Assembly: GCA_002348265.1 (NCBI GenBank)
Contig: DEAT01000075.1
Span: 1-7,147 of the forward strand
From: Gemmatimonadales bacterium UBA2975
GTDB lineage: Bacteria > Gemmatimonadota > Gemmatimonadetes > Longimicrobiales > Gaopeijiaceae
Reading direction: 5' to 3'
Length of the DNA: 7,147 nucleotides
Shown: one piece after another, positions 6,001 through 7,147 of the stretch
Position numbering within the stretch: position 1 is the stretch's first letter
How the letters are laid out: every line of letters starts with the position of its first letter
Position numbers and translations under genes: made by a program
Notes under the pieces: model-generated
Told to the model about the DNA's origin: nothing
Database searches by the model: none
The model's input: the letters and a program-made list of their open reading frames with translations, nothing else

Positions 6001-6640
6001 TTATCCCAAACATATCAACCGCATTAGCGACGGCGTCGCTATCAAGGCTGGATGTCCACGTTTCCGCCAGGCTCTGAGCTACTAGAAGTCCGAAGCCGGA
6101 GCAGTATATCACGACGAGGGATCGCGAGAGCGCTCCGACGGCGAAGAAGATTGCTGAGCCGACGAACATTGTAGGTAGCCCAAAGACCAAGTAAGGGTGG
6201 AGATGCCACCAGAAGTTTGGTTTTAGGACGAACTCGGGATCGATCCAGGGGGCCATTGAACCGAAGAAGGATCCTAGAGGGATCCCCAAGAAGACGATAG
6301 CCATCACGAGGAACGAGCCAACGAAGCGTCCGGCTAAGTATCCAAGTTCGGACAGATGAGTCGTGAAGAGCAGTTCGTGAGCTTTGTGGCGAAAGTCCCT
6401 GAGCATCGATGTGCCAACGATAGCAACTGCGAAGAGAAGCCCGATCACCGTCATCACGATACTGAGCTGAGCGATCGCATAGGGGCCATTTCGCTTCACG
6501 AGACCGATGGCGCCGACGATCTGCACGGCGTCCGATGCTATCAGAGCGAAGGACAGAGAAAAGAGGAGCGCGAAGAAGAAGTAGTTGAATGGACGACGAG
6601 CGTGATACCGAAGCTCGAAGACGAGGATCTCTTTGATCAT
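3074..6640 (-). CDS. ABC-2-type permease fused to an M1-family aminopeptidase-like domain
   Basis: A 1188-residue fusion. Residues 1-262 form a first ABC-2-type permease module with about six membrane segments (near 18-36, 57-79, 102-128, 150-170, 173-191, 244-262). A charged linker runs to about 305, then a second module of about six segments (near 318-337, 348-372, 402-428, 437-461, 471-490, 520-541) and a thirteenth at 565-584. An odd count from a cytoplasmic N-terminus places 585-1188 outside the cytoplasm. That part ends in an M1-type zinc peptidase: HEVAH at 930-934, third zinc ligand E954 in VESMAEY, and the YYKG motif (1010-1013) whose first Tyr is the likely catalytic one. The canonical GAMEN is replaced by PYSEAIGF (903-910). 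Fusions of this kind occur in several phyla, but the transported substrate and the peptidase target are not known to me. The ATG overlaps the upstream ATPase stop as ATGA, implying translational coupling and a shared complex. Confidence 0.93.
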   Translation of the reverse strand: MIKEILVFELRYHARRPFNYFFFALLFSLSFALIASDAVQIVGAIGLVKRNGPYAIAQLSIVMTVIGLLFAVAIVGTSMLRDFRHKAHELLFTTHLSELGYLAGRFVGSFLVMAIVFLGIPLGSFFGSMAPWIDPEFVLKPNFWWHLHPYLVFGLPTMFVGSAIFFAVGALSRSLVVIYCSGFGLLVAQSLAETWTSSLDSDAVANAVDMFGITTLDLTTRYWTVTERNSLTIPWDQWMIANRTLWLGISIAIMVGVALRFRFKSGSDQKPTKASKKSEEVGIQPAPSRAAEPIFNKATVWHQLWDSALTSTRHLVRDKVFIALVLISGVNTFMNAWFADTFYGVTTWPVTFVVAELVIGGFFLFVIILSTIYAGEAVWRERGLGAEQILDSTPVNTWVLMTGKIISVTATLTLLLLLQVPVGILAQLFKGFTDIDIGLYLIFIFGTQFPWLVAIILFSFAVHSLVQHKFIGHTVLVLYWIGSIVIASLGFEHQLLNVGVPYPIPYSDMNGFGHFVTNLSLQAGYSISIGLMGLVIAALAWSRGTDNEWRLRVQIAKKRWGTRTALALSGAAMLTIVFGGSIFYNTNVLNEYVKTEDREELIVHWERTYRPLIHLAPPRIIDVDVTVELDPENRAFTRDGRYVVVNKNDAPIDSVLVSYPESHTVERFAWGIPATVAVADSATGTFLFTFDQPFEPGDTTTFEYRYGWSSNGFPNSGSNTRIVANGSFLTGSGPVFGYDESFEMSDPADRREYELPPRNRLPDLDDLEARGNGQFNIDADHVRFAATIGTAQDQIAIAPGYLVREWEEGGKKWYRYEMDQPIAHFASFVSADYAIARDQWNDVDIAIYHHETHKYNIERMLESVKASLDYFTENFGPYQFKELRILEFPRYASFAQSFSATIPYSEAIGFITRVLDDDDDLDMPFFVTAHEVAHQWWGHQVIGARAQGSQLMVESMAEYAALTVMEKRYGPTHARKFLQYELDTYLRGRGSERVREQPLIRSENQAYIHYYKGSLALYALRDYIGEEAMNRGLRNYLENHAYEEAPYSTSRDFLGYLKAETPDSLQYVFEDLFETITLWDNRVDEVTVSETEDGRFAVDINFTARKVRADSLGVETEIPMADYVDVGVFAEEEEGNTLGRPLSVYKILVTEGEQSVRVLVNERPERAGIDPYNKLIDRVSTDNVRPVS

Positions 6641-7147
6641 TCGAGCAGCCCACTCTTGCCGGCGCTAACCCGATGGAAATAGACGTCTTCTAATGCTGGC
6701 TCTACTTGCTCGAAGCCGTCGCCCGGATCTACTTCTGTCCAGATATGGATAAGTGGTTGGCCGCCGGAGAGCCGTGTGGAGATAATGGAATGCGCTTCAG
6801 CGTACGCAGCCATCTGGTCTCTTGGGATTCGCTTCTGCCAAATCCGGCCTCGCGCTTCGTCCACCACCGATCGCGGATCTCCATGCAGCACGACCTGCCC
6901 CTTGTCGATGATGGCCATTTCGTTACAAAGCTCTTGAACATCCTCCACGATGTGAGTAGACAGGATCACAACTATATCTTGGCCTAGTTCGGCCAGGAGG
7001 TTCTGGAAGCGATGTCGCTCTGTCGGATCTAGTCCTGCGGTAGGTTCGTCGACGATGAGTAGCTTTGGATTGCCCGCGAGTGCAATCGCTATACCTAGCC
7101 GCTGCTTCATGCCTCCTGAGAAACCCCCTACAGCCTTCTTACGTGAA
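6637..7147 (-). CDS. ABC transporter ATP-binding protein, N-terminal part outside the window
   Basis: The C-terminal part, about 169 residues, of an ABC-type ATPase; the gene runs off the right edge and no start is visible. The signature FSGGMKQRLGIA straddles 7110, and the frame is open upstream to the edge, so the ATG at 7108-7110 is an internal methionine within that signature. Walker B is LLIVDEPTAGLDP, with the D-loop directly after it, and the switch histidine is in ILSTH (6952-6954). Walker A and the Q-loop lie outside. The tail ends in ALEDVYFHRV, common in ATPases that pair with ABC-2 permeases (CcmA/BcrA-like). It would hydrolyse ATP on the cytoplasmic face to drive the permease fusion encoded directly after it. 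The stop TGA (6637-6639) overlaps the permease ATG. Confidence 0.95.
   Translation of the reverse strand, partial: SRKKAVGGFSGGMKQRLGIAIALAGNPKLLIVDEPTAGLDPTERHRFQNLLAELGQDIVVILSTHIVEDVQELCNEMAIIDKGQVVLHGDPRSVVDEARGRIWQKRIPRDQMAAYAEAHSIISTRLSGGQPLIHIWTEVDPGDGFEQVEPALEDVYFHRVSAGKSGLLE

Overview
The window looks like an ordinary stretch of bacterial chromosome. The codon use is even, the base composition is moderately GC-rich, and no insertion sequence, phage gene or CRISPR array is visible. The organism cannot be fixed from the sequence. The ABC-2 permease fused to an M1 peptidase is best known to me from Bacteroidota, Gemmatimonadota and Acidobacteriota. The GC-richer coding style and the strong AGGAGG ribosome binding site argue against Bacteroidota, so a Gemmatimonadota-like or related environmental bacterium is a tentative guess.

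Layout. At 14-382 (minus) is a short, possibly truncated small membrane protein. From 383 to 851 there is no protein gene. This stretch holds a tRNA-Pro(TGG) at 601-674 (plus), two 35-bp inverted repeat copies around it (413-447 and 774-808), a terminator-like hairpin, a leader inverted repeat and a trailing hairpin. At 852-1337 (minus) is an Lrp/AsnC-family regulator. It is divergent from a PLP-dependent Cys/Met metabolism enzyme of the gamma-lyase/gamma-synthase family at 1434-2678 (plus). The 96-bp gap between them carries operator-like inverted repeats. A 64-residue lipoprotein gene follows (2816-3010, plus), with a perfect 15-bp palindrome upstream of it.

The right half (3074-7147, minus) is an operon: an ABC transporter ATPase, cut by the window edge, then a 1188-residue protein overlapping it by 4 bp (ATGA). 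That protein has two successive ABC-2-type permease modules, a tethering membrane segment and an extracytoplasmic M1-type zinc peptidase domain. The ATPase would energise the permease, and the peptidase would sit on the outer face of the same membrane. The substrate is not evident.

The regulator and the PLP enzyme probably form a sulfur amino acid catabolic unit, by analogy with mdeR-mdeA and decR-type systems. The most unusual thing seen is the pair of 35-bp inverted repeats (30 of 35 identical) around the tRNA. One copy lies where the promoter of the leftmost gene should be.
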